From the NCBI GenBank assembly GCA_900315075.1, contig OMXV01000033.1, positions 1-41,980 of the forward strand: a stretch of DNA of 41,980 nucleotides. Direction: 5' to 3'. Below the pieces are notes generated by a model that searched no databases, was not told the origin of the DNA, and was given only the letters and a program-made list of their open reading frames with translations. The DNA comes from an uncultured Prevotellaceae bacterium (GTDB lineage: Bacteria > Bacteroidota > Bacteroidia > Bacteroidales > Bacteroidaceae). The number at the start of each line of letters is the position of its first letter. Positions within the stretch are counted from its first letter, which is position 1. Below, in pieces: positions 33,219 through 40,790 of the stretch. The position numbers were made by a program, and so were the translations under genes.

Positions 33219-34709
33219 ATGAAAAGAAAGATTTTGACACTCGTACTGTTGTTCGCTTGCGCCATGGGATGGGGAAAAGGTGTGGAACAACCAAAACTCA
33301 TCGTGGGAATCGTCGTCGACCAAATGCGATGGGACTACCTTTTTTATTACTACGACAAATTTGGGGAGGGAGGACTGCGACGACTCCTCAGCGAGGGATT
33401 CTCATGCGACAACACCATGATTAGCCACGTGCCCACCATCACTGCTATTGGGCATAGTTCTGTTTATACCGGCAGCGTACCGGCATTGCATGGCATCGCT
33501 GGCAACAACTTCTTTCTCAACGGTAAAAATGTCACCAGTGTCACCGACACCACCGTCGTGGCGGTAGGCAGCGATACCTCACACCGCGAGGGTATGTGTT
33601 CACCACGAAACATGCTCGCCAACACCATAGGCGACCAACTGAAAATCGCCACCGACTTCAAGTCGAAAGTCTTCGGCGTCGCCCTCAAAGACCGGGCGGC
33701 CATACTGCCTGCAGGACATAGTGCTGATGCCGCATACTGGTGGGATGGCAAAGCCGGACATTTCATCACAAGTTCCTATTATATGGACAAACTGCCACGG
33801 TGGGTGGAGAATTTCAACCGAATCAACCACACCAAACCCGACTTCGACATCAAAACAAGCAACGAAGGAGTTTCCATGACATTCAAAATGGCTACAGAAG
33901 TGCTCCGACAAGAGCGACTCGGGCACCATGAATTCTGTGATATGCTCACCGTAAGCATATCATCCACTGATGCCATCGGACATGCCTACAGCACAAGGGG
34001 AACAGAGAATTTGGAGGTTTATCTGCAACTCGACAAAGACCTCACTAAATTCCTGCGCTCTCTCGACAATGAGGTGGGACGTGGAAACTACCTGCTCTTC
34101 CTCACAGCCGACCATGGCGCTGTACACAACGGCAACTTCCTTAACGAGCATCACCTGCCCGGAGGAGGGTGGGCAGCTTCACCCACAAGGAATACACTCA
34201 ACGAGGGCCTCGCCAAGAAATTCGGCGTCAGCGGCAACTACGTGAAGGCCATCATGGACTGCCGCATCTACCTCGACCACGATTTTATCAACAACAACGG
34301 CCTTGACTTCGAAGCTGTTTGCGACAAAGCCGTCAGCATTCTCAAAGAAGATCCGCAGTTTGCTTTCGTCACCGCATACGAGAAGGTGCAACAGGCAAGC
34401 ATACCGCAATTCCTCCGCGAGCGTATCATCAACGGCTACAATCGCCAGCGAAGCGGTGATATTGTGGTCATTCTGCAAGGTAGTCACATGCATGGCAACG
34501 TAGGTCCCGACTACAAAGGCACCTCGCACGGTACATGGAACCCCGACGACTCGCACATACCTCTGCTCTTCATGGGATGGCATGTCAACCAGGGTAGCAC
34601 CAATCGCCCCACTTTCATGGTTGATATTGCCGCCACCGTCTGCGCTATGCTACACATCCAGATGCCCGACTGCTGTATCGGAACAGCTATACCAGAGGTA
34701 ATGAAATAA
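33219..34709 (+). CDS. PafA-like alkaline phosphatase / phosphodiesterase (exported)
   Basis: A 496-aa exported member of the alkaline-phosphatase superfamily, NPP/PafA branch. The start at 33219 (MKRKILTLVLLFACAMG) gives a signal peptide; the frame upstream is the AT-rich duplication. Metal and nucleophile blocks: 'IVGIVVDQMRWDYL' (Asp34), 'HVPTITAIGHSSVYTGSVPALHGI' (likely nucleophile Thr75), 'SISSTDAIGHAYSTRG' (Asp/His), 'LLFLTADHGAVHN' and 'GTSHGTWNPDDSHIPLLFMG' (last His). It should hydrolyse phosphate monoesters or diesters in the periplasm to supply phosphate. It is convergent with the glycosyltransferase gene. Confidence 0.92.
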   Translation: MKRKILTLVLLFACAMGWGKGVEQPKLIVGIVVDQMRWDYLFYYYDKFGEGGLRRLLSEGFSCDNTMISHVPTITAIGHSSVYTGSVPALHGIAGNNFFLNGKNVTSVTDTTVVAVGSDTSHREGMCSPRNMLANTIGDQLKIATDFKSKVFGVALKDRAAILPAGHSADAAYWWDGKAGHFITSSYYMDKLPRWVENFNRINHTKPDFDIKTSNEGVSMTFKMATEVLRQERLGHHEFCDMLTVSISSTDAIGHAYSTRGTENLEVYLQLDKDLTKFLRSLDNEVGRGNYLLFLTADHGAVHNGNFLNEHHLPGGGWAASPTRNTLNEGLAKKFGVSGNYVKAIMDCRIYLDHDFINNNGLDFEAVCDKAVSILKEDPQFAFVTAYEKVQQASIPQFLRERIINGYNRQRSGDIVVILQGSHMHGNVGPDYKGTSHGTWNPDDSHIPLLFMGWHVNQGSTNRPTFMVDIAATVCAMLHIQMPDCCIGTAIPEVMK

Positions 34710-34761
34710 TTATAGTTAGAGACAAGTATATGAGTTGACGATACTATAATACGACATATAG

Positions 34762-34797
34762 CTCGTTTTCTTGTCAACTCGTTTTCTTGTCAACCAA
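34762..34797. repeat. CTCGTTTTCTTGTCAA tandem repeat at a gene end
   Basis: Two units of CTCGTTTTCTTGTCAA occur in tandem (34762-34793), inside and just past the 3' end of the glycosyltransferase gene. They encode its last residues (VDKKTS). They are related to the GTCAACTTGTCAACTCG units at 2919-2964. Confidence 0.6.
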
Positions 34798-35796
34798 ACA
34801 AGAATACTTCTTCCTCTGGTGAAAATAATACTGCCAGAGGATGGAATAGGATTTGCGCTGGGGAATACTGACCTCGGCGCAAATCGTTTGACGGTCGGCA
34901 TCGAAATCGTGACGCCATTTCTTATACGCATGCCGAGCTTGATAAATGGCACGAAAATCGCCCCAATTTCGGTTGAGTATCAATGTCTGCCAGGCTGCGA
35001 GATAGTCTAAGAACCACCGACGGAGCATCACACCACGCAACTCACGCTCAGGCAGGTTCTTATACAGCATTGTAAGGTTGTTACGGAAATTCAAGAACGT
35101 CTTCCGGGGATTGCCTTTTGGCAGTGTCCCACCACCCACATGATAGACCACGCTCTCAGGCACGCAATAAAGATGGCGACCACGGTTGCGCAGACGCCAA
35201 CAGAGGTCTATCTCCTCATTGTGGGCGAAGAAACGGGCATCAAGCCCACCCACAGCATGGTAGTCGGCAGAACGTATCAGCATACATGCCCCAGTAGTCC
35301 AAAACACCTCTTCCACACTGTCGTACTGCCCTTCATCACGCTCTACTGTGTCGAAAATCCTGCCACGGCAGAAAGGATAACCCAGTCGGTCGATAAAGCC
35401 ACCGGAGGCACCGGCATATTCGAAGGAGCCACGGTCGGCCACGGCGCGCAACTTCGGTTGACAGGCTGCCGCCTCGGGATGACGGTCCATAAAAGTCTCC
35501 AAAGGTTGCAACCACCCGGCAGTTACCTCCACATCGCTGTTGAGCAACACATAATAGTCGGCATCCACCTGAGCTAAAGCCTTGTTATATCCTCCAGCAA
35601 AACCCCAGTTCTTCTCCAGCACCAAAACACGTACTTCAGGAAAATGCTCACGCAGAAACGCTATCGAACCATCAGTCGAGGCATTGTCGGCCACTACGAC
35701 CTCTGCACCCTCCGAATGTTGTATCACACTCGGCAGGTACTCGGCAAGCATCCGCTGCCCGTTCCAGTTTAAGATGACAATAGCGGTAGAGGGCAT
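34774..35796 (-). CDS. Glycosyltransferase family 2
   Basis: A 340-aa inverting GT-A glycosyltransferase. It has 'AIVILNWNGQRML' at the start (nucleotide-sugar site), 'VVVADNASTDGSIAFL', 'NWGFAGGYNKAL', the metal site 'YYVLLNSDVEVTAGWL' (NSD in place of DxD), 'ACMLIRSADYHAVGGLD' and 'HNEEIDLCWRLRNRG', as in rhamnosyltransferase-type GT2 proteins. It probably adds a sugar to a cell-surface polysaccharide; substrate unknown. The last six residues derive from a tandem repeat, so the original C-terminus may have been changed. Confidence 0.9.
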   Translation of the reverse strand: MPSTAIVILNWNGQRMLAEYLPSVIQHSEGAEVVVADNASTDGSIAFLREHFPEVRVLVLEKNWGFAGGYNKALAQVDADYYVLLNSDVEVTAGWLQPLETFMDRHPEAAACQPKLRAVADRGSFEYAGASGGFIDRLGYPFCRGRIFDTVERDEGQYDSVEEVFWTTGACMLIRSADYHAVGGLDARFFAHNEEIDLCWRLRNRGRHLYCVPESVVYHVGGGTLPKGNPRKTFLNFRNNLTMLYKNLPERELRGVMLRRWFLDYLAAWQTLILNRNWGDFRAIYQARHAYKKWRHDFDADRQTICAEVSIPQRKSYSILWQYYFHQRKKYSCLVDKKTS

Positions 35797-35801
35797 TTTT
35801 A

Positions 35802-35880
35802 GATTGAAGATTGAATATTAAAGAGTAGTTAAAGGGTAGTTAAAGAGTAGTTAAAGGGACAATACAATTGAAGATTGAAT
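35802..35880. repeat. Composite minisatellite, short copy (minus sense)
   Basis: GATTGAAGATTGAAT, then four AAAG(A/G)GTAGTT units (11-bp period), then GACAATAC and AATTGAAGATTGAAT. This is the reverse complement of the arrangement at 40396-40790 (TTCAATCTTCAAT / GTCCCTTTAACTACC). It lies just upstream of the glycosyltransferase start. Confidence 0.75.
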
Positions 35881-35885
35881 TTTTG

Positions 35886-36024
35886 GAGCAGCGAGAGCAG
35901 AGTCAAACGACGTACGAAGCAAGGGCAGAGATTGAGTTTACTCATACTATGCATTGCAAGGAGGAGTTCGACCGAAGGTCAAACTTGTTTGAACTATGCC
36001 GGGTCGTGACAAAAATCAGCGAAG
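35886..36024. other. Intergenic segment with two small hairpins
   Basis: The segment holds GACC-GAA-GGTC (35971-35981 area) and CAAAC-TT-GTTTG just after it, between purine-rich AGCGAGAGCAGAG-type DNA. Its composition suggests another interspersed repeat but I see no second copy in the window. No gene is supported. Confidence 0.35.
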
Positions 36025-37437
36025 CTAAAATGAGGTATCTACTCCCCTCTCCCCTTGGAGAGGCGTTGGGGGTGAGGCTTTTCCCTTCACCACAAGGTCT
36101 CTCCCCTCTCCCTTTACAGAGGAATTGGGAGCGAGGCTTTCCAAAAATACCTTGCAGATGGTATTGTCAAGCTGTGGGTCGGCAACAGAGGCAGGCAATT
36201 CCACACGGATATAGTTACGTGTAAAACCTTTCATCGACCTGCCTCGGGTGGCACGTTCGAAGAGCACCTCTGCCGTAGTACCGATATAACGCTCATAGAA
36301 AGCGCGTGTCTTTTCATCGGAGAGACGTAGCAATGCCGCCGAGCGACGCTTTTTCTCGGCATCACTCACCACATGGTCGATGCGCAAGGCTGCCGTACCA
36401 GGGCGCTCGGAATAAGGGAAGACATGCAATTGCGTCACATCGAGAGCACTCAAGAAGTCATAGGTCTCCTGGAAATGTGCCTCTGTCTCGCCACGCATAC
36501 CCACAATCACATCCACACCGATGAAAGCATCGGGCATTGCCTCTTTGATACGCTGTATCTTATGCGCAAATAGAGCACGGTCGTAGCGGCGATGCATGAG
36601 TCTTAGCACCTCGTCCGACCCACTTTGCAGCGGAATATGGAAATGAGGCATAAAAGCGCGGCTCGTGGCACAAAAATCTATCAACTCGTCGGAAAGCAGG
36701 TCGGGTTCCAAACTGCTGATACGATAGCGCTGAATCCCCTCCACCTGGTCGAGGGCACGCACGAGGTCGAGAAAGCTCTCACCGGTGTTTTTGCCGAAAT
36801 CGCCGATATTCACACCCGTAAGCACTATCTCACGGCCACCCTCAAGGGCTGCCTGACGCGCCTGCTTCACCAGCATGTCGATGGGGGCACTACGACTGAA
36901 ACCACGGGCATAGGGGATAGTGCAATAAGTGCAAAAATAGTCACAACCGTCCTGTACCTTCAGGAAATAGCGTGTGCGGTTACCACGCGAACAACTGGGA
37001 GCAAACGACGTGATGTCCTTGGTCTTCACCGTGTGATATTGATGCAGCGACGTACTCTTCGCTGCACCTGTCCACACCTGCGAGAGATGCTCGATGAGCG
37101 TGGCTTTCTCATTGGAGCCAAGCACCAAATCCACCCCCTCTATCTCACTCACTCGCTGGGGCGACAACTGCGCATAGCAGCCTGTCACCACTACAAAAGC
37201 ACCGGGATGCTGCCTCACCATACGATGAATGGCCTGGCGACATTTGTGGTCGGCCACCTCGGTCACCGAACAGGTATTGATTAGGCATAAGTCGGCATGC
37301 TCACCTTTCTCTACCGCCGCCACACCCATCTCGCGAAGCATCGCGGCAAAGGTGGAGGTCTCCGAGAAATTAAGTTTGCAGCCAAGCGTGAAATATGCGG
37401 CTTTCTTTCCTTGAAATGCTGAAGTGTCAATCATCAT
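36025..37437 (-). CDS. mtaB: tRNA-t6A37 methylthiotransferase MtaB
   Basis: A 470-aa radical-SAM enzyme that converts t6A37 to ms2t6A37 in tRNA. The N-terminal UPF0004 domain has cluster cysteines in 'YFTLGCKLNFSET', 'LINTCSVTEVADHKC' and 'VVTGCYAQL'. The radical-SAM motif is 'QDGCDYFCTYCTIPYARG' (CxxxCxxC), followed by 'GGREIVLTGVNIGDFG' and 'MHIPLQSGSDEVLRLM'-like text (read as PHFHIPLQSGSDEVL). A short TRAM-type segment ends near 'DNTICKVFLESL'. The remaining ~35 residues (PNSSVKGEGRDLVVKG...PPTPLQGERG) are encoded by a GC-rich palindromic repeat, so the natural stop codon seems to have been lost. ATG at 37437 or 37434. Confidence 0.94.
   Translation of the reverse strand: MMIDTSAFQGKKAAYFTLGCKLNFSETSTFAAMLREMGVAAVEKGEHADLCLINTCSVTEVADHKCRQAIHRMVRQHPGAFVVVTGCYAQLSPQRVSEIEGVDLVLGSNEKATLIEHLSQVWTGAAKSTSLHQYHTVKTKDITSFAPSCSRGNRTRYFLKVQDGCDYFCTYCTIPYARGFSRSAPIDMLVKQARQAALEGGREIVLTGVNIGDFGKNTGESFLDLVRALDQVEGIQRYRISSLEPDLLSDELIDFCATSRAFMPHFHIPLQSGSDEVLRLMHRRYDRALFAHKIQRIKEAMPDAFIGVDVIVGMRGETEAHFQETYDFLSALDVTQLHVFPYSERPGTAALRIDHVVSDAEKKRRSAALLRLSDEKTRAFYERYIGTTAEVLFERATRGRSMKGFTRNYIRVELPASVADPQLDNTICKVFLESLAPNSSVKGEGRDLVVKGKASPPTPLQGERGVDTSF
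36041..36140. repeat. Palindromic REP-like repeat inside the 3' end of mtaB
   Basis: CTCCCCTCTCCCCTTGGAGA and GGCGTTGGGGGTGAGGCTTT are followed by a second diverged unit, CTCTCCCCTCTCCCTTTACA and GAGGAATTGGGAGCGAGGCT. The structure (arm, complementary arm, G-rich tail) parallels the R1-R3 repeats at 12238-12906. Confidence 0.75.
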
Positions 37438-37496
37438 GCAAAATTACAAAATATACACGAATTTTACACCCATTCAATACAAAAACCTACAAGAAA

Positions 37497-37527
37497 TTGC
37501 ATATTCCACATTTTTTCAGTACATTTG
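37497..37527 (+). promoter_or_regulatory. Promoter of the lemA-DUF2207 operon
   Basis: TTG (37497-37499) is followed after 20 bp by TACATTTG (37520-37527). The leader to the ATG at 37661 is about 125 nt and is made of tandem repeats. Confidence 0.75.
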
Positions 37528-37540
37528 CCCCGTTATATTA

Positions 37541-37660
37541 GAGGTGAGAAGTAAGAAGTAAGAGAATACTTTTGCCTATCTTTCCCAATTCATCCCAATA
37601 AATCCCAATTCATCCCAATAAATCCCAAAAACTCAAAAACATAAATAAAAACTCAAAAAA
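37541..37660. repeat. GAGGTGAGAAGTAAG and CCCAATTCATCCCAATAAAT repeats in the lemA leader
   Basis: A GAGGTGAGAAGTAAGAAGTA block (37541-37560) is followed by two copies of a 20-bp unit, CCCAATTCATCCCAATAAAT (37586-37625), and then AAAACTCAAAAA units up to the ATG. Confidence 0.65.
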
Positions 37661-38239
37661 ATGACAACAGTATTAGTAATTCTTTTAGTGATTATCCTGG
37701 GTATTGCAGGAATCGTATTTCTCTACATTTTCAGCACACAGCGCACACTCGTTAAACTCGATGAAATGTGTCGCAATGCCATGAGTCAAATCTCTGTACA
37801 GCTCAACTCCCGCTGGGATGCCGTCATGGACTTGGCAAAAACTGCCATGCGCTACGCACAGCACGAGAGTGAAACACTCGTAAAAACTATCAGCGAGCGA
37901 CGCATGAGCAATGTCACCAACGCACAGCAGGTGGGTGAACAGCAAAATGCCATCAATGATATCATGGGACGACTCATGGTGGTCAGCGAGCGCTATCCCG
38001 AACTGAAAGCCAACGACCTCTTCGAAAAAGTACAAAACGGTACCATTCAATATGAGGAGAACGTACGTATGAGCCGTATGGTCTATAACGACTGCGTGAC
38101 AAAAATCAACCGCATGGTACGCCAGTGGCCATCTTCTTTCGTTGCCAACATGTTAGGTTTCTCAGAGCGTGAGTATCTCGAAGTGGATGACCCGAAGAAA
38201 AAACAACACCTCGACCTGGATGACGTTTACGGAAAATAA
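37661..38239 (+). CDS. LemA-family protein
   Basis: A 192-aa LemA-family membrane protein. Its N-terminal helix (residues 4-26, VLVILLVIILGIAGIVFLYIF) is followed by the conserved coiled region 'TLVKLDEMCRNAMSQISVQLNSRWDAVMDLAKTA', 'ENVRMSRMVYNDCVTKINRMVRQWPSSFVANMLGF' and 'REYLEVDDPKKK'. The topology is short N-terminus outside, helical domain inside or periplasmic. Molecular role unknown. Its last 20 bp overlap the start of the DUF2207 gene, a usual pairing, so the two are translationally coupled. Confidence 0.92.
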   Translation: MTTVLVILLVIILGIAGIVFLYIFSTQRTLVKLDEMCRNAMSQISVQLNSRWDAVMDLAKTAMRYAQHESETLVKTISERRMSNVTNAQQVGEQQNAINDIMGRLMVVSERYPELKANDLFEKVQNGTIQYEENVRMSRMVYNDCVTKINRMVRQWPSSFVANMLGFSEREYLEVDDPKKKQHLDLDDVYGK

Positions 38240-39863
38240 ACGAGTAGGACTCATACTGCTACTATGCCTCATAGCCGCCATTGCTATGGGCAGACCACGA
38301 CTCAAAAACCTCGACATACATGTCGTCATCGCCGATAATGGCGATGCACACTTCACTGAAGTGCGCAACATGTCTATCGACAACGAAGGAACGGAATGCT
38401 ATTTCCCCTTGAGAAACATCGAAGGGATGGAAATAACCGGACTGAAAGTGACCGATGAAAATGGAGTGAAATTCAGCGATGTCGGGGAATGGGACACAAA
38501 ATGGTCGCGCTCAAAGAAGACCCACAAATGTGGCATCAACGAAATTGATGACGGCTATGAAATCTGCTGGGGACTTGGTGAGAGTGGAGAGCGGGTATAT
38601 ACCGTGGAATACACACTCACCAATTTCCTCCGTGGGTACAAAGACCAAGACGGATTCAGGCATGAATTCGTCACACACCATATCACACCTTCACCTGAAA
38701 ACGCCAAAGTCACCATCCAGAGAGCAAGTGGATCCTTTGATGAAAGCAACACACAAATTTGGGCTTTCCGATACGATGGTACGTTCATTTTCGATGGAGG
38801 TGAACTGGTGGCAATGACCTCCGATGAGATGGACGAGGAGGAATCCATGCGACTGCTCGTGGCTGTTGACAAAGGCATCTTCCACCCCAAGACAACTATC
38901 AACGACACCACCATGGAAGAAATCGTGGAAGAGGCAAAGGAAGGGAGTGACTATTTTGAAGGACTGTCGTTCTGGGATTGGGTGTCCATCATCTTATTGG
39001 TAGTTGTCCCAATCATTTGGGGTATAGTACACACCTACCGGGTATGGCACTCAAAACGAATGGCAAAGAAAAACCTGCTCTGGTATCGCGACATCCCCTA
39101 TCAAGGAAACCTGGTGCGTGCCAACTGCATCCTCAACGCTCACCGCTATCGCAAAGTTAACTACGACAACCTTATCAGTGCATCGGTTTTGCGACTTCTA
39201 AGCATCGGTGCACTGCGCATCGAAAACCACTATATAGAACCCACCGGACTCGCCAAGATAGTAGGAAAACAGGGAAGCGTCAAACCATGCATCGTTATCT
39301 ACGAACTACAAAAAGTACAGGGATTGGTCAATTTCCCTATGCTCACCTTATTATATAATATATTCGTGGATGCTGCCGGCAGCGATCGTATTCTACAGCC
39401 CAAGGAACTGAAGAACTTTATGAGTCACAATCCCCAGCGCGTAGAGGAGATGATGAAAGTTGCCATGCAGAAAATGTCAATCAAGGATGTCAACAAAGAC
39501 ATGGAGAATGTAAGAAAGGTATATGGCTTGCAGAAATTCCTTAAAGACTTCACACTTGCCAACGAGCGACATGTGCAGGAAGTGGCACTCTGGAAAGAAT
39601 ACTTAGTGTGGGCTGAATTATTTGGTATCTCAAAACAGGTACGCAAGGACATGATGAAAATCAATCCAGAATACCTGAAATTCGACAACTTCTATCACTC
39701 CATGCTCAACGAAAACGTCGTACGGGATATCACCTTAGCCACAATGATTGGCACTTCACGTGCAACGAGTTCATCACGCTCAAGCGGAGGAGGTGGTTTC
39801 GCCTCACGTGGCGGTGGTGGCGGACATTTCTCCGGCGGCGGAGGCGGTGGAGGTGTCAGATAA
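38220..39863 (+). CDS. DUF2207 membrane protein with Gly-rich C-terminus
   Basis: A 547-aa protein. The ATG at 38220 (MTFTENKRVG) overlaps the lemA stop and gives an N-terminal signal sequence (residues 9-24). Residues about 30-230 form the DUF2207 extracytoplasmic domain ('DIHVVIADNGDAHFTEVRNM', 'YTVEYTLTNFLRGYKDQDGF'). A membrane helix lies near residues 255-278 ('WVSIILLVVVPIIWGIVH'), followed by a cytoplasmic domain. The protein ends in Ser/Gly-rich repeats (SSSRSSGGGGFASRGGGGGH), the usual DUF2207 ending. Function unknown; consistently linked with LemA. Confidence 0.9.
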   Translation: MTFTENKRVGLILLLCLIAAIAMGRPRLKNLDIHVVIADNGDAHFTEVRNMSIDNEGTECYFPLRNIEGMEITGLKVTDENGVKFSDVGEWDTKWSRSKKTHKCGINEIDDGYEICWGLGESGERVYTVEYTLTNFLRGYKDQDGFRHEFVTHHITPSPENAKVTIQRASGSFDESNTQIWAFRYDGTFIFDGGELVAMTSDEMDEEESMRLLVAVDKGIFHPKTTINDTTMEEIVEEAKEGSDYFEGLSFWDWVSIILLVVVPIIWGIVHTYRVWHSKRMAKKNLLWYRDIPYQGNLVRANCILNAHRYRKVNYDNLISASVLRLLSIGALRIENHYIEPTGLAKIVGKQGSVKPCIVIYELQKVQGLVNFPMLTLLYNIFVDAAGSDRILQPKELKNFMSHNPQRVEEMMKVAMQKMSIKDVNKDMENVRKVYGLQKFLKDFTLANERHVQEVALWKEYLVWAELFGISKQVRKDMMKINPEYLKFDNFYHSMLNENVVRDITLATMIGTSRATSSSRSSGGGGFASRGGGGGHFSGGGGGGGVR

Positions 39864-39989
39864 CCACCAAAGAAGTCAAAACGCTTAAATAATTGTATTA
39901 TTAACACTAATTAACTTTGTACAATTCTTTGATTTTCAGATAGTTGCAAAATTGTTACAAAAATAGCTCAAAAAAAAACTAAAAAATAC

Positions 39990-40019
39990 TTTGTGTATCA
40001 AAAATTATCCTTACCTTTG
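39990..40019 (+). promoter_or_regulatory. Promoter of the low-complexity lipoprotein gene
   Basis: TTTG (39990-39993) is followed after 18 bp by TACCTTTG (40012-40019), then GCATCG. The leader is about 45 nt. Confidence 0.75.
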
Positions 40020-40069
40020 CATCGTTTTAATAAACATATTGTTTTACAGATTTTTAAAAAGCAAAGAAA

Positions 40070-40342
40070 ATGAAGAAATTAGTTTTTATGTTCGTAGCTA
40101 TGGCAGCCATGACTTTCGCTGCTTGTGGTGATCAGAAGAAAGATGATGCAAAGGCTGAGGAGCAGCAGACTGAGCAGAAGGCTGAGGAGCAGACTCCAGC
40201 TGAGGGTGAGGCTACCGCTACCGCTGAAGGTGAGGCTACCGCTGAGGGTGAGCAGAAGGCTGAGGGTGAGGCTACCGCTGAGACTCCCGCTGCTGAGACT
40301 CCCGCTGCTGAGACTCCCGCTGCTGAGACACAGGCACAATAA
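40070..40342 (+). CDS. Low-complexity acidic lipoprotein
   Basis: A 90-aa lipoprotein. The signal peptide MKKLVFMFVAMAAMTFAAC gives the lipidated Cys19. The mature part is almost wholly Glu/Ala/Thr/Pro/Gly/Gln/Lys, in tandem peptide repeats: EEQ(Q)T-type, GEATA(T)AE units and three ETPAA units, the last encoded by an exact 15-bp DNA repeat near 40279-40323. No folded domain is expected. Promoter and terminator both fit, so it is a well-defined single-gene unit. The repeats could change in number by slippage. Many Prevotella carry such proteins; function unknown. Confidence 0.82.
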   Translation: MKKLVFMFVAMAAMTFAACGDQKKDDAKAEEQQTEQKAEEQTPAEGEATATAEGEATAEGEQKAEGEATAETPAAETPAAETPAAETQAQ

Positions 40343-40363
40343 TTACGAACTAACGTAAAAAAT

Positions 40364-40391
40364 AGGCACTGGTTTTTCCAGTGCCTTTTTT
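40364..40391 (+). terminator. Terminator of the lipoprotein gene
   Basis: AGGCACTGG (40364-40372), loop TTTTT, CCAGTGCCT (40378-40386), then a run of T. It lies 22 bp past the stop codon. Confidence 0.92.
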
Positions 40392-40395
40392 TGTT

Positions 40396-40790
40396 CAATC
40401 TCCAATTTTCAATCTTCAATTTTCAATCTTCAATTTTCAATCTTCAATTTTCAATCTTCAATTTTCAATCTTCAATTTTCAATAGTAATGTCCCTTTAAC
40501 TACCTTTTAACTACCTTTTAACTACCCTTTAACTACCCTTCAATCCTCAATAGTAATGTCCCATTAACTACCCTTTAACTACCCTTCAATCCTCAATAGT
40601 AATGTCCCTTTAACTACCCTTTAACTACCCTTTAACTACCCTTCAATCCTCAATAGTAATGTCCCTTTAACTACCTTTTAACTACTCTTTAACTACTCTT
40701 TAACTACCCTTCAATCCTCAATAGTAATGTCCCTTCAACTACCCTTTAACTACCTTTTAACTACCCTTTAACTACCCTTCAACCTTCAAT
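40396..40790. repeat. Composite minisatellite (14-bp and 11-bp units)
   Basis: 40396-40483 is an array of TTCAATTTTCAATC (14 bp). From there to 40790 a higher-order unit repeats: AATAGTAATGTCCC, then several TTTAACTACCC (11 bp), then TTCAATCCTC. AATAGTAATG begins at 40481, 40549, 40595, 40652 and 40720; the spacings 68, 46, 57 and 68 differ by multiples of 11. No gene lies in it, apart from the last codons of the Sel1 gene. Confidence 0.9.

Noticed and set aside
37439-37446. TAATTTTG as a minus-strand promoter of mtaB
   Set aside because: It ends 2 bp before the start codon and has no -33 partner, so transcription would begin inside the gene.
40396-40790. CRISPR array
   Set aside because: Units of 11 and 14 bp are contiguous with no unique spacers, and no cas genes are nearby.
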